Positions 19,233 to 28,656 are shown, counted from the stretch's first letter. The stretch is DNA of 64,000 nucleotides from Streptomyces mobaraensis (GCF_020099395.1 NZ_CP083590.1:4650001-4714000), one strand, 5' to 3'. The notes: generated by a model not told the origin, from the sequence alone. Numbers and translations: made by a program.

Positions 19233-20042
19233 ATGAGCGTTCCGCACACCCCCGCCGTCCTGACCCCGCTGCCCGCCGAGTGGGCCCGCACGGTGACCAC
19301 CGTGGTGATGCCCACCTACAACGAGGCGGAGAACCTCCCGATGATGACGGAGGCGCTGATGGCGCTGCCGCTGGAGGGGCTGCGGCTGCTGGTCGTGGAC
19401 GACGACAGCCCGGACGGCACCGGAAAGGTCGCCGACCAGCTGGCCGAGAAGTACCACGAGCCCGGCCGTCCCCGCGTCTCCGTGCTGCACCGCACCACCA
19501 AGGAGGGCCTCGGACGGGCGTACGCGGCGGGCATGGCGCGGGCCGTCGAGGACGGTGCCGCGTACGTCCTGCAGATGGACGCCGACGGCAGCCACCCGGT
19601 CGGCAAGGTCGCCGAGATGCTGGGCGTCGCCCTGTCCACCGGGGCGGACGTCGTCGTCGGCAGCCGGTACGTGCCCGGCGGCACGCTGTCCGCCGCCTGG
19701 GGGGCCCACCGCAGACTTCTCTCGCGCTGGGCCAACGCCTACGCCGGCACCATCCTCGGCACCCGGCTGCGCGACATCACCGGCGGCTTCAACCTGTGGA
19801 GCGCGGCGGCGCTGCGCTCCCTCGACCTCGACACCATCGACAGCGCGGGCTACAGCTTCCAGGTCGAGGCCAAGTACCGCGCGCTGCGGGCCGGGTTCAC
19901 GGTGGTGGAGGTGCCGATCCACTTCGAGGACCGGACGGCGGGGGAGTCCAAGATGAGCCTGGCCGTGCAGCTCGAATCGGTCGCGATGCCCTGGCGACTG
20001 CGGGCCAAGGAGATGCGTTCGAGCGGTGGGCGGGCCCGCTGA
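19233..20042 (+). CDS. Polyprenol-phosphate sugar synthase, GT2 (DPM1/Ppm1-like)
   Basis: A 269-residue soluble GT-A enzyme of the dolichol-phosphate-mannose synthase branch. It has TTVVMPTYNEAENLP at the start, a nucleotide-binding LLVVDDDSPDGTG, metal-binding DAD in QMDADGSHP and the family block RDITGGFNLW. No C-terminal membrane helices are present, as in the actinobacterial Ppm1 catalytic domain. It would transfer a sugar, mannose if the upstream enzyme makes GDP-mannose, to polyprenyl phosphate at the inner membrane face, supplying lipid-linked donors for the GT-C proteins encoded next. ATG at 19233 is preceded by AGAGGA. The gene lies 10 bp before the following GTG. Confidence 0.9.
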   Translation: MSVPHTPAVLTPLPAEWARTVTTVVMPTYNEAENLPMMTEALMALPLEGLRLLVVDDDSPDGTGKVADQLAEKYHEPGRPRVSVLHRTTKEGLGRAYAAGMARAVEDGAAYVLQMDADGSHPVGKVAEMLGVALSTGADVVVGSRYVPGGTLSAAWGAHRRLLSRWANAYAGTILGTRLRDITGGFNLWSAAALRSLDLDTIDSAGYSFQVEAKYRALRAGFTVVEVPIHFEDRTAGESKMSLAVQLESVAMPWRLRAKEMRSSGGRAR

Positions 20043-20052
20043 GCCGCGCGCC

Positions 20053-21570
20053 GTGACCACCCGGACGGAGGCCCCGTCGGCCGCCGGCGCCGCGACGGAC
20101 CTGCCGTACCGCGCCCTGCTGCTGGTCACCCTGGTCCCGGCCGTGCTGCTGCTGGCCGCCGTGGTGCGGCTGCCGTGGGCCGGCGACCTGGGGATGCACG
20201 CGGCCGTGGTGGAACGGCTGCGCGCGGACCCGCTGCACCCGGGGCATCCGCTGGTGGATGCGGACGTGCCCAGCCCCTACTACTCGCCCTGGATGGTGCT
20301 GCTGGCGCTGCTCGCGGCGGCGACCCGGGCGAGCGCGCTCGCCGTGCTGCACCTCTCCGCGCTCGCCGGGCTCGTCGTGCTGGGCACCGGGGTGCGGGCG
20401 TTCGTCCGGACGCTGACCGGCCGGCGCGCGGCGGTGCCGCTGGCGCTGCTGTGCGTCCTCTTCCTGTACGGCACCCGGCTGTTCGCCTGGAGCGGGGTGC
20501 CCGGCCTGACCTCGCTGGCGCTGACCGTCGCCTATCCGAGCACGCTGGCGCTGGGGCTGGCGCTGCATCTGTGGGCCCTGCTGCGCCGGGCTGTGGGAGA
20601 GCGGTGGGGGACGGTCCGATTTCTGGGGCTGGGGCTGCTGCTCGCTCTGGTGCTGCTGGTGCACCAATTCACGGGGGCCGTCGCGGTGTTGGGGGTGGTG
20701 TCGGTGCTTCTCGGGGCGCGGCCTTTCCCTGCGCGCGCTGTCTGGCTCCGGGTGGGCGCCGGCGCGCTGCTCGCCGGCGCGGTGCTCGCGGCGTGGCCGT
20801 ACTACCCGTTCACCGCGCTGTCCGGGGCCGACGGCCTGGAGGCGATCCACCGGCCGCTCTACCAGCATCTGGTGTCCAAGTTCTGCCTGGTGGCCCTGGG
20901 GCTGGTGGCGCTCTGTGCGCGATGGTGGCGGGACCGGCGCGATCCGCTGGTCCTCCTGTTCGCCCTGGGCGCGGCGGTCTTCGCGGCGGGCGGGCTGACG
21001 GGCCACTGGTCGTGGGGGCGGATCCTGCCCGCCGTGCTGCTCCCCGCCCAACTGGCCCTCGCGGTGGAGGCGGCCGGACGGACCGGCCGCCGGGCGGGGC
21101 CGCTGCTCGCCGGGGCGACCGCCGTCGCCCTCCTGGCCGGGGCGTACGTCCAGGCCGGAGCCGTGGCCTACGCCCTGCCGGCCCGCGCCGCCCGGATCGT
21201 CCGGGCACACGTCCCGTCCATCGCCCCGTGGCCGTCGTTCACCTGGGCGGCCGCGCGGGTGCCGGCCGGGGAGACGGTCATGACCGACGACTACCACGCG
21301 CTGCGGATGCTGCCCGCCTACGGGCCGTACACCGTCGCCCCCGCCTACCCGGACGTGTTCCTCACCGACGAACGGGAGCGCAGGGCGGTGACACGCCGCT
21401 ATTACGCGCCGTCCGCCACGCGCGCGCAACGGCTGGGCGCCCTCCGGGAGTACGGGGCGCGCTGGGTGCTGCAGAAGGACGGCGGGCCCGGCCTGCCGCC
21501 CGACGACCCGGCCCTGCGGTGTGCCGCCCGGGGCCCCGGAGGACTGATGTTGCTGGAGGTACAACGATGA
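20053..21570 (+). CDS. Multi-pass membrane glycosyltransferase (GT-C-like)
   Basis: A 505-residue integral membrane protein with about 10-12 hydrophobic segments, among them LLLVTLVPAVLLLAAVVRL and LLALVLLVHQFTGAVAVL. The first extracytoplasmic loop contains WAGDLGMHAAVVERL; an acidic residue at this place is typical of GT-C enzymes using polyprenyl-phosphate sugars. The C-terminal 120 residues are a soluble extracytoplasmic domain. I cannot assign a numbered family. GTG at 20053 is chosen over an in-frame ATG at 20026 that overlaps the upstream gene. It overlaps the next gene by the four bases ATGA, indicating translational coupling. Inferred role: an outer-face sugar transfer step in an envelope glycan. 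Confidence 0.75.
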   Translation: MTTRTEAPSAAGAATDLPYRALLLVTLVPAVLLLAAVVRLPWAGDLGMHAAVVERLRADPLHPGHPLVDADVPSPYYSPWMVLLALLAAATRASALAVLHLSALAGLVVLGTGVRAFVRTLTGRRAAVPLALLCVLFLYGTRLFAWSGVPGLTSLALTVAYPSTLALGLALHLWALLRRAVGERWGTVRFLGLGLLLALVLLVHQFTGAVAVLGVVSVLLGARPFPARAVWLRVGAGALLAGAVLAAWPYYPFTALSGADGLEAIHRPLYQHLVSKFCLVALGLVALCARWWRDRRDPLVLLFALGAAVFAAGGLTGHWSWGRILPAVLLPAQLALAVEAAGRTGRRAGPLLAGATAVALLAGAYVQAGAVAYALPARAARIVRAHVPSIAPWPSFTWAAARVPAGETVMTDDYHALRMLPAYGPYTVAPAYPDVFLTDERERRAVTRRYYAPSATRAQRLGALREYGARWVLQKDGGPGLPPDDPALRCAARGPGGLMLLEVQR

Positions 21571-22802
21571 GTGCGCCGGACGACGGGCCTCCGTCCCGGG
21601 ACGGCTTCGCGCGCTGGATCACCGGCCGGGCCTCCTGGCCCGTCCTGGCGGCGGCCCTGCTGGTCTATGTGCTGAGCGCCGGGCGGATGCTGGGCGTCCG
21701 CCGGGCGGGCATGGACAACGCAGTCGTCGTCCGGGCCGCCCGTGCCCTGCTGGAGGGCGCCTCGCCGTATGCGGACAAACGGTTCCTCTATCTGCCGGGC
21801 GCGGTGTTCGCGGCGCTGCCGCAGGCGCCGTTCGGCAACGCGACGCTGTCCCGCGCGGTGCCGTTCGCCACCGCCGCCCTGGTGCTCGCCGGCGTCGCGC
21901 TCGCCCTGCGGATCTTCGACGTCCGGGCGGACAGCCGGCTCGCCGCCGCCCTGACCGCCGGACTGGGCCTCTTCCTCCCCTTCCAGAGCATCGTCCACCT
22001 GGGCAACTGGACGGCAGCCTCGGCCGTGGCCTTCCCCGCCGCACTGCTGCTGGCCCTCCGCGGCCGCTGGACCGCGGCCGGCGTCACCGTCGGCCTGGCC
22101 GTCGCGCTCAAGCCGATGCTCGTGCCGCTGCTGCTGCTCTTCGTCCTCGCCCGGCGGTGGCGGGCGCTGACCTGGGCGGTGGCCCTGCCCGCGGCGATCT
22201 CCCTCGCGGCGGCGCTCGCCATGCCCCGGCCGGGGCTGTTCCTCACCAAGACGCTGCCGTTCCTGCTGCACGGCCAGGACGACTACGCCGCGCCCTTCGA
22301 CGCCTCGTGGACCGCCGTCCTGCCCCGCCTCGGCGTCCCCCACCACCTGGCGTTCGTCCTCGCCGCCTGCGCCGCCGCGGCGGTGCTCGCGGTCGCCCGG
22401 CTGCGCTGGCGGCGCGGCGGCGACGAGGCGCTGCGGCTCGTCGAGTGCGGGGCGCTGCTGATGCTCGCCGCGTTCCTGGTGTCCCGGCCGTCCTTCCTGC
22501 ACTACGCCCTGGTGATCGTGCCGGCGCTGGTCGCGTCGGTGGTGGTGCGGGGTGCCGCCGCGCGCTCGGTGTGGTTCTGGATGGCCCTGCTGCCGCAGCT
22601 CGCCGGGGTGTCCTGGCCCGAGCTGGGGAGCGCGCGGCGGCACGCCTTCAAGGACATCGTGATGTTCACCGGGATGGCGGCGGTGCTCGCGGTCAGCGCC
22701 TGGCGGAGCCGTCCGCGGACCGCCCGGACGGTGACTGTCAGTGGTGCCGTCTACTCTCTGAGTAGTGATCCGGGTCCCCGGGATCCTTCCGAGATGAGGT
22801 GA
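21567..22802 (+). CDS. GT87-like membrane glycosyltransferase (DUF2029)
   Basis: A 411-residue multi-pass protein resembling DUF2029/GT87 (mannosyl- or arabinofuranosyltransferases of the AftC/PimE type). The conserved first loop is RRAGMDNAVVVRAARALLEG, followed by SPYADKRFLYLPGAVF, typical of the family. About ten transmembrane helices follow. It is coupled to the preceding GT-C gene (ATGA overlap). Its last 70 bp contain a damage-type promoter directed at the next gene, so the downstream gene can be expressed separately. The donor is presumably a polyprenyl-phosphate pentose or hexose; the acceptor is unknown. Confidence 0.82.
   Translation: MSAPDDGPPSRDGFARWITGRASWPVLAAALLVYVLSAGRMLGVRRAGMDNAVVVRAARALLEGASPYADKRFLYLPGAVFAALPQAPFGNATLSRAVPFATAALVLAGVALALRIFDVRADSRLAAALTAGLGLFLPFQSIVHLGNWTAASAVAFPAALLLALRGRWTAAGVTVGLAVALKPMLVPLLLLFVLARRWRALTWAVALPAAISLAAALAMPRPGLFLTKTLPFLLHGQDDYAAPFDASWTAVLPRLGVPHHLAFVLAACAAAAVLAVARLRWRRGGDEALRLVECGALLMLAAFLVSRPSFLHYALVIVPALVASVVVRGAAARSVWFWMALLPQLAGVSWPELGSARRHAFKDIVMFTGMAAVLAVSAWRSRPRTARTVTVSGAVYSLSSDPGPRDPSEMR
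22735..22757 (+). promoter_or_regulatory. Near-consensus PafBC-type promoter inside the GT87 gene 3' end
   Basis: cTGTCAGTG at 22735-22743, 8 nt, TACTCT at 22752-22757. Only the weakly conserved first T differs from the consensus tTGTCRgtg-N8-TAnnnT. A perfect inverted repeat CTACTC-TCT-GAGTAG (22751-22765) overlaps the -10 and the predicted start point. The GTG of the next gene lies about 40 nt downstream, behind a GAGGTGA ribosome site. Confidence 0.5.
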
Positions 22803-22805
22803 CTT

Positions 22806-25598
22806 GTGCCCGCCGCGCCCCCGCGTCCCGTCCCCGACGTCAGCGTCGTCGTCATCGTCCACAACGACGAGGACCGGCTGCCGCGCGCCGTGCGGTCCGT
22901 CCTCGGCCAGTCGCTGCGCAACCTCGAAGTGATCGTCGTGGATGACTGCTCCACCGACGGCACCCCCGAGCAGGTGCGTCGGCTGGCCGCCGCCGACCCG
23001 CGGGTGAGCGGCCTCCGGCTGCCCGTCAACAGCGGCGGCTGCGGGGCGCCGCGCAACGCGGGCATCGACGCCGCCCGCGCGCCGTACCTGATGTTCCTCG
23101 ACAGCGACGACGAACTGCCGTACCACGCCTGCAAATCGCTGCTGCTCACTGCCGAACGGACCGGCGCCGACCTGGTGACCGGCGAGGTCACCCGGTTCTA
23201 CGAGGCCACCGGCACCACCGGCCTCTGGTACCCCCGCCTGTTCTGCGAACCCCGCGTCGTGGAGGGCATCGAGTCGGCCCCCGAGTACTTCCTCGACCAC
23301 CTCTCCACCAACAAGCTCTACCGCGCCGGCTTCCTCGCACGTCACCGGCTGCGCTTCCCCGAGGACATCCACTACGAGGACCTGTACTTCAGCGCCCGCG
23401 CCTACACGCTCGCCGAACGCTTCGCCGTCGTCCCCTGGTCCGTCTACACCTGGCGGCTGGCCGCCGACCCGGCCACCCTCTCCATCTCCTCCAGCCGGCA
23501 CCGCATCCGCAACGTCGAGGACCGCATCACCGCCTCCCGGCTGACCGACGCCTTCCTGGAGGAGGTGGGCCGCACGGCGCTCAGACCGGCCAAGGACGAG
23601 GCGTTCCTCCGCCACGCCCTGCGGCTCCACCTCGGCGACCTGCCGTTCCGGGACCGGCGGTGGACCGAGCGGTTCGCGGAGGTCGTCACCCCCTTCCTGG
23701 CCGACATCGACCCGAGGGCGGTCGAGGCCCTCCCCCGGGAGCAGCGGATCTGCCAGTACCTGCTGAGCGCCGGGCGCCTCGCCGAGGCCGCCGAGTGCGC
23801 GCGCACCCTCGACCGGCCGCGGATCGCCCCGCGCCACGTCGTCCGGCACCAGGGGCGCACCTACTGGGGCGGCACCGCGCCCGCGGACGCGCGGGAGGCC
23901 GCCGCGCTCGACGTCACCGACTGGCACCTGGACGCCCAGCCCTTCACCACCGGCCCGCTGCGCCACGAGGTGACGCTCGTCGAACCGCACGGCACCCGGC
24001 TGCGGATCACCCTGCGCACCTACGACCCGGGCGGCCTGCTCGCCGGGCCCGCCGACGTCACGGCCGAACTCCGCGTCGCCGCCCGGGCCGCCCCCCTCGT
24101 CATCCCCTTCGGCTACGCCCCGGCGCCCGACGACGCCGGTGTCCGCAGCGCGGAGCTCGTCCTCGACCTGGCCCGGGTGCCGCTCGGCCCCAAGGGCTTC
24201 ACCGGCCGGCGCCATCCGGTGGTGACCCTCGGCCGACTGGGGCTGCGCCGCACCGATCCCGTCCTCGCCCCCACCGGCCGGCCCGCGCTGCGGACCCGTG
24301 TCGGCGGGCACGACGTCCGCGTCGGCTGCGAGGACGGGGGCCCGGGACGGCTGGAGATCCGGTGGGAGCGGACCGGCCCGCGGGCCCGCGCCGAAGCCCT
24401 GGCCCCGCACCTGGAACCCGTCCGCGCCCGCTGCGCGCGGCTGGCCCGCCGCGCCACCGGGCCCGGCGCCAAGGCGCTCGTCTCCCACGAGCTCCACCGG
24501 CTCCCCGTCGACGAACAGCTCGTCGTCTTCGAGGCCCTGGAAGGCCGCGGTTACGCCGACAGCCCCCGCTACATCCACGAGGAGCTGCTCCGCCGCGACC
24601 TCCCGCTGTACGCCGTCTGGTCGTACACCGGCAGCCGGGCCGGCTACCCGAAGGGCGTACCGCTGGTCCGGCGCGGCAGCTGGGAGTACGTCCGGACGGT
24701 CGCCCGCGCCCGCTACTGGATCGACTCGCACGGCTTCCCCGCCCACATCCCCAAGCACCCCGGCACCCGCTACCTCCAGACCTGGCACGGCCAGGCGCTC
24801 AAGCACATGGGCTACGACGCCCCCGAGCTGCGGCTCGCCGGGCCCGCCCGGCGGGCACGGCACCGGGCCATGGTCGACCGCTGGGACGCCCTCATCGCCC
24901 CCAGCGAGGAGTTCGAACGCACCTTTGTGCGCGGCAACGCCTACGGCGGCGAGCTGCTGCGCACCGGCCTCCCGCGCAACGACGTCCTCGTCCGGTGGAA
25001 CGAGCCCGCCCAGCGCGAGCGCGCCGCCGCCGCCCGCGAGCGGCTCGAAATCCCCGACGGGAAGAAGGTGCTGCTCTACGCGCCGACGTTCCGCGACGGC
25101 GCGCGGGCCAGCGGCGAGTCGATCCGGGTGGACCTGGAGGAGCTGGTGCGCCGGGTGGGAGACGAATGGACGGTGGTGGTCCGGCCGCACTACTACGAGC
25201 GGTTCACGGTCGCCCGGGAGGTGGGGCACGCGGTGCGCGACGGGCGGGAGTTCGCCGACCTGAACGACCTGCTGCTGGCCTCGGACGCACTCCTCACCGA
25301 CTACTCGTCCGTGATGTTCGACTACGTCAACCTGGGCCGGCCGGTGCTGCTCTACGCCGACGACTACCCGGCCTACCGGTCCACCCTGCGCGGCACCTAC
25401 TACGAGCTGACGGACATCGCGCCGGGGCCGCTGCTCACCGGGACCGGCGACCTCGCCGCGGCGCTACGGGACCTGGGCGCCGTGCGGGAGGAGTGGGCGG
25501 GGGCGTACGAGCGGTTCCGGGCGCGGTTCAACCCGTACGAGACCGGGCGGGCCGCCAAGGCCGTGGTCGACCTCTTCTTCACCGGGGGCGCACGATGA
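22806..25598 (+). CDS. Bifunctional GT2 glycosyltransferase / TagF-like CDP-glycerol glycerophosphotransferase
   Basis: A 930-residue fusion. Residues about 10-230 are a GT2 domain (VSVVVIVHNDEDRLPRAVRS, IVVDDCSTDGTPEQ, DxD in MFLDSDDELP). A helical and beta-rich middle follows. Residues about 560-925 are a teichoic-acid glycerophosphotransferase domain, with LQTWHGQALKHMG, the nucleotide-site block LLASDALLTDYSSVMFDY and RPVLLYADDYPAYR. Known TagF/TarF enzymes polymerise or prime poly(polyol-phosphate) chains on the inner membrane face. By position it resembles S. coelicolor SCO2997, which I recall being tied to polydiglycosylphosphate or teichulosonic wall polymers and spore-wall integrity. 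GTG at 22806 has GAGGTGA upstream; ATGA couples it to the GT4 gene. Confidence 0.9.
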   Translation: MPAAPPRPVPDVSVVVIVHNDEDRLPRAVRSVLGQSLRNLEVIVVDDCSTDGTPEQVRRLAAADPRVSGLRLPVNSGGCGAPRNAGIDAARAPYLMFLDSDDELPYHACKSLLLTAERTGADLVTGEVTRFYEATGTTGLWYPRLFCEPRVVEGIESAPEYFLDHLSTNKLYRAGFLARHRLRFPEDIHYEDLYFSARAYTLAERFAVVPWSVYTWRLAADPATLSISSSRHRIRNVEDRITASRLTDAFLEEVGRTALRPAKDEAFLRHALRLHLGDLPFRDRRWTERFAEVVTPFLADIDPRAVEALPREQRICQYLLSAGRLAEAAECARTLDRPRIAPRHVVRHQGRTYWGGTAPADAREAAALDVTDWHLDAQPFTTGPLRHEVTLVEPHGTRLRITLRTYDPGGLLAGPADVTAELRVAARAAPLVIPFGYAPAPDDAGVRSAELVLDLARVPLGPKGFTGRRHPVVTLGRLGLRRTDPVLAPTGRPALRTRVGGHDVRVGCEDGGPGRLEIRWERTGPRARAEALAPHLEPVRARCARLARRATGPGAKALVSHELHRLPVDEQLVVFEALEGRGYADSPRYIHEELLRRDLPLYAVWSYTGSRAGYPKGVPLVRRGSWEYVRTVARARYWIDSHGFPAHIPKHPGTRYLQTWHGQALKHMGYDAPELRLAGPARRARHRAMVDRWDALIAPSEEFERTFVRGNAYGGELLRTGLPRNDVLVRWNEPAQRERAAAARERLEIPDGKKVLLYAPTFRDGARASGESIRVDLEELVRRVGDEWTVVVRPHYYERFTVAREVGHAVRDGREFADLNDLLLASDALLTDYSSVMFDYVNLGRPVLLYADDYPAYRSTLRGTYYELTDIAPGPLLTGTGDLAAALRDLGAVREEWAGAYERFRARFNPYETGRAAKAVVDLFFTGGAR

Positions 25599-26770
25599 AC
25601 CGGCCGCCGGGGAGCCGGGGTTCCGCCGCCTCCCGCCGCAACCTGTTCCTGGTCGGCATCGACGTGGACTCGATGGGCGGCTCCCAGCGGGTCCTGCACA
25701 CCCTCGCCCAGGGCTTCGCGGAGCGCGGGCACCAGGTGGAGCTGATCGGCATCCGGCCCAGCCCCGAGCCGCACACCTACCACGCGCGCCCCGCGTACCG
25801 CCGGGCCACGCTGCACCGCATGCCGGCGGCGCCCGCCCGGGACGCCGTCACCCCGGCCGAGCGGCTGCGGCCGTCCCGGCTGCGGGCCCTGCGCGCCGCG
25901 CGGCGGGACGGGGAGCGGGCCCGGGAGCGGCTCGCCCGGCGGTTCGCGGCCGTGCCGCACGGCTACGTCGTCATCGGGTCGCCGTGGGCGGCGGACTGGC
26001 TGCGGACGGTGGACCACCGGCACCTGAAAGCCGTCGGCCAGTACCACGAGTCCTTCGCGCAGGCCGCGGCGTCCGCCAACCTCCGGCTGATCCTGCGGCA
26101 CTACCCGGCCCTGGAGAAGGCGGTGTTCCTCAGCGAGCCGGACGCCGAGGAGTTCCGCCGCCGGCGTCTGCCCAACGCGGCGGTGGTGCCCAATCCGCTC
26201 CCCTTCGCCCCCGGTCCGCCGGCGCCGCTGGACACCCGGTGCGTCGGCGCGGTCGGCCGGCTCGATCCGGTCAAACGGCTCGACCGCCTCGTCGACGCGT
26301 TCGCCGCGGCCTGCGCGGGGCGGCCGGACTGGGAGCTGCACTTCTTCGGGGACGGCCCGGAGGAGGCGGCCCTGCGGGAACGCGCCGTACGGCACGGGAT
26401 CGCGGAACGGGTCCGCTTCCGGGGCACCGTCCGCGACATGGCCGCCGCCTACCGGGAGCTGTCCGTGGTGGCGCTCACCAGCGAGTGCGAGGGCCGGCCC
26501 ATGGCGCTGACGGAGGCGTCCGCCTGCGGGGTGCCGTGCGTGAGCTTCGATCTGTCGGGCGGTGTGCGGGAGTTGGTGGACCACGGGCGGACCGGGGTGC
26601 TGGTGCCGCCGGGGGACGGGGACGCTCTGGCCGCGGCGCTGGGGGAGCTGGTGCGGGACGCGGGGCTGCGGGAGCGGTACGGGCGGGCCGCGCGGGAGCA
26701 CGTGGCGCCGCTGGCGCTGCCGAGGGTGCTGGACCGGTGGGAGGAGCTGTTCGAGGAGGTGGACCGGTGA
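25595..26770 (+). CDS. GT4 family glycosyltransferase
   Basis: A 391-residue GT-B enzyme. The N-terminal acceptor domain contains the glycine-rich DVDSMGGSQRVLHTLA loop. The C-terminal donor domain has AVGRLDPVKRLDRLVDAF, FFGDGPEEAALRE and the E-x7-E motif in SECEGRPMALTEASACG, all typical of GT4. It is soluble or peripheral, acting on a nucleotide-sugar at the cytoplasmic face. It overlaps the TagF-like gene by ATGA, and the pair is a translationally coupled unit that probably builds the same polymer. Close relatives of this fold accompany teichoic acid genes as TagE-like poly(polyol-phosphate) glucosyltransferases, so decoration of the polyol-phosphate chain is one plausible role. Confidence 0.87.
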   Translation: MNRPPGSRGSAASRRNLFLVGIDVDSMGGSQRVLHTLAQGFAERGHQVELIGIRPSPEPHTYHARPAYRRATLHRMPAAPARDAVTPAERLRPSRLRALRAARRDGERARERLARRFAAVPHGYVVIGSPWAADWLRTVDHRHLKAVGQYHESFAQAAASANLRLILRHYPALEKAVFLSEPDAEEFRRRRLPNAAVVPNPLPFAPGPPAPLDTRCVGAVGRLDPVKRLDRLVDAFAAACAGRPDWELHFFGDGPEEAALRERAVRHGIAERVRFRGTVRDMAAAYRELSVVALTSECEGRPMALTEASACGVPCVSFDLSGGVRELVDHGRTGVLVPPGDGDALAAALGELVRDAGLRERYGRAAREHVAPLALPRVLDRWEELFEEVDR

Positions 26771-26982
26771 GGGCGGGGCATGGGAGTGGTCTTCGGTGGT
26801 GTCTTCGCATGGTTCGGAAGGTGGGGGACGGGCGCGGCCTGCGGTGGCGCCGGAAGGCGGGTGCGGGGTGCGGTGTCCGGTCTCGTTGGTGCCGGGGCGG
26901 TTCCTCGCGGCGTCGGTGGGAGCGGGTGGCGGGGGTCTGGTCCGGGTGGGGTGCGGCGGGTCCGTTCCGGTCGTTCCCGGGG

Positions 26983-28656
26983 TTACGGACGGGGGGGTCG
27001 GCGGCGGCGGAGCCGACTTGCGGCCAGGAGCAGCGCGCACCGCAGTCCGGCGGCGACCCGCAGGGAGAGCGAGCCGTTCGCCGCCGCGTACGGGCGCACC
27101 AGCAGCAGCCCGTGGCGGGCGCTCGGCAGGGCGCGGCGGCCCAGGGTGCCGCCGGCCGCCCGGACGGTGGTGCGGATGACGCCGCCGTGCGCGCAGTGCA
27201 GCCGGACCCGCAGGTCCCAGGTGCGCGGCCGCCCGCCGTGCCCCGGCGCGGCCAGCGGGGCCAGGCCGACCCACAGCCGGGCGGTCCAGTCGGGGCCGTC
27301 GGGCGAGAGGGAGGCGCTGACTTCGAGCGTCGTGCCGCCGCCGCGCGGCCGGAGTTCGAGGTCCACGGTGTGCGGGCGGGCCGTGGCGAGCCGTCCGTAG
27401 AGTTCGTGGACGCGCAGCCGGAGTTCGGCCCGGGGCGGGCCGGTCAGCAGGCGGAGCGTGGCGTCGACGGTTACCGGCAGCCGGCGGGCGGGCGCGGCGC
27501 CGGGGCCGACGAGGCCGTCCAGGGTGACCGCGGGCAGGTCGTCCGCCCAGACGGGACGGTCGCCGGCCCGGGCGTAGGGCGGCAGCAGCCGGGCCGGGCG
27601 GGCGGCGAGCTGGGCGAGGCGGTCCAGGTCACGCGGGTCCGCGGCGGCCAGGACGACCCGGGCGATCCAGCGGGCGGGGGCCCGGGCCGCGGCCAGTTCC
27701 GCCTCGGCATAGCCGGTCAGGCACTCGCGGGTGGCGCGCCACCAGGCGTGCCGGTAGCCGTCGCCGCGGGCGGGCAGCTCCCGGACGTACATGCGCAGGT
27801 CGTGGTCGAGGAACTTCACCCGGGCGGCGTGCGCGAGCGGGTCCCGGCCGGCCGCACGGTAGATCTCCACCCCGCGCCGGTGGGCGCGCAGCCGGGCGTG
27901 CCAGTTGCCGATCCGGTCCCGGTCCAGGGAGATCGACGGCCGGCGGGCGCCGCGCCGCACGTGCCAGACGTAGACGGTGTCGGGGACGGTCGCGATGCGG
28001 GGGGCGGCGGCGAGGAGGCGGGCGCTGAACACGAAGTCCTCGTAGGGATAGGCCCCTTCGGGGAAGGTGACGCCGTGCTCGGTGAGGAAGCGGCGGTCGT
28101 AGAGCTTGTTGACGCAGAGGGTGTCGTGGAGGAGCGCGGGGTGGTGCTCGGGGGAGCGGTGCAGGGCGGCGGCGCGGTAGAGGCCGGGCTGCCAGCGGGT
28201 GTCGAGGCGCTGGGGGAGTTCCCGGCGTACGCACAGGCCGGCGGCGACGGGCGCGTCATGGCGGAGGGCGGCGGCCAGGAGCGTCTCCGCGGCGCCTTCG
28301 GGGAGGACGTCGTCGCTGTCGAGGAACATCACATAGGGCGTCCCCGCGGCCCGGACGCCGTCGTTGCGCGGGGTGCCGCAGCCGCCGCTGTTGACGGCGC
28401 GGTGGACGACCCGGAGCCGGGGGTCGCGGGCGGCCAGCCGGTCGAGGACGGCGCCGGTGCCGTCCGTGGAGGCGTCGTCGACGGCGATGACCTCGGCGAC
28501 GGCGGGACCTTGCGCGAGGGCCGACCGCACGGCGGTGGCGATGTGGGAGGCGTCGTCGTAGCCGATGACGATCACGGTGACGAGGCCGGTGGGCAGGGTG
28601 CCGGGAGCGTATGGCAGGGCAGGGGTTCCGCTCTCGTTCACTGTCACGAAAGACAT
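26983..28656 (-). CDS. GT2 glycosyltransferase, paralogue of the fused GT2 domain
   Basis: A 557-residue protein. Residues about 25-245 are GT2, with TVIVIGYDDASHIATAV, VIAVDDASTDGTG and DxD in MFLDSDDVLP. It shares with the GT2/TagF fusion a VNSGGCG(T/A)PRN block, a CVNKLYDRRFL-type block and a SIS-x-D/S-R-x-RI-x-N motif, so the two are paralogues. Instead of a phosphotransferase it carries an all-beta C-terminal half (about 370-540) reminiscent of TarP/TarS-type C-terminal domains, by arrangement only. ATG at 28656 has no clear ribosome site; upstream is AT-rich (GATAAAA), and a leaderless or very short leader mRNA is possible. It converges on the GT4 gene across 212 bp with no clear hairpin. 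Confidence 0.87.
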   Translation of the reverse strand: MSFVTVNESGTPALPYAPGTLPTGLVTVIVIGYDDASHIATAVRSALAQGPAVAEVIAVDDASTDGTGAVLDRLAARDPRLRVVHRAVNSGGCGTPRNDGVRAAGTPYVMFLDSDDVLPEGAAETLLAAALRHDAPVAAGLCVRRELPQRLDTRWQPGLYRAAALHRSPEHHPALLHDTLCVNKLYDRRFLTEHGVTFPEGAYPYEDFVFSARLLAAAPRIATVPDTVYVWHVRRGARRPSISLDRDRIGNWHARLRAHRRGVEIYRAAGRDPLAHAARVKFLDHDLRMYVRELPARGDGYRHAWWRATRECLTGYAEAELAAARAPARWIARVVLAAADPRDLDRLAQLAARPARLLPPYARAGDRPVWADDLPAVTLDGLVGPGAAPARRLPVTVDATLRLLTGPPRAELRLRVHELYGRLATARPHTVDLELRPRGGGTTLEVSASLSPDGPDWTARLWVGLAPLAAPGHGGRPRTWDLRVRLHCAHGGVIRTTVRAAGGTLGRRALPSARHGLLLVRPYAAANGSLSLRVAAGLRCALLLAASRLRRRRPPRP

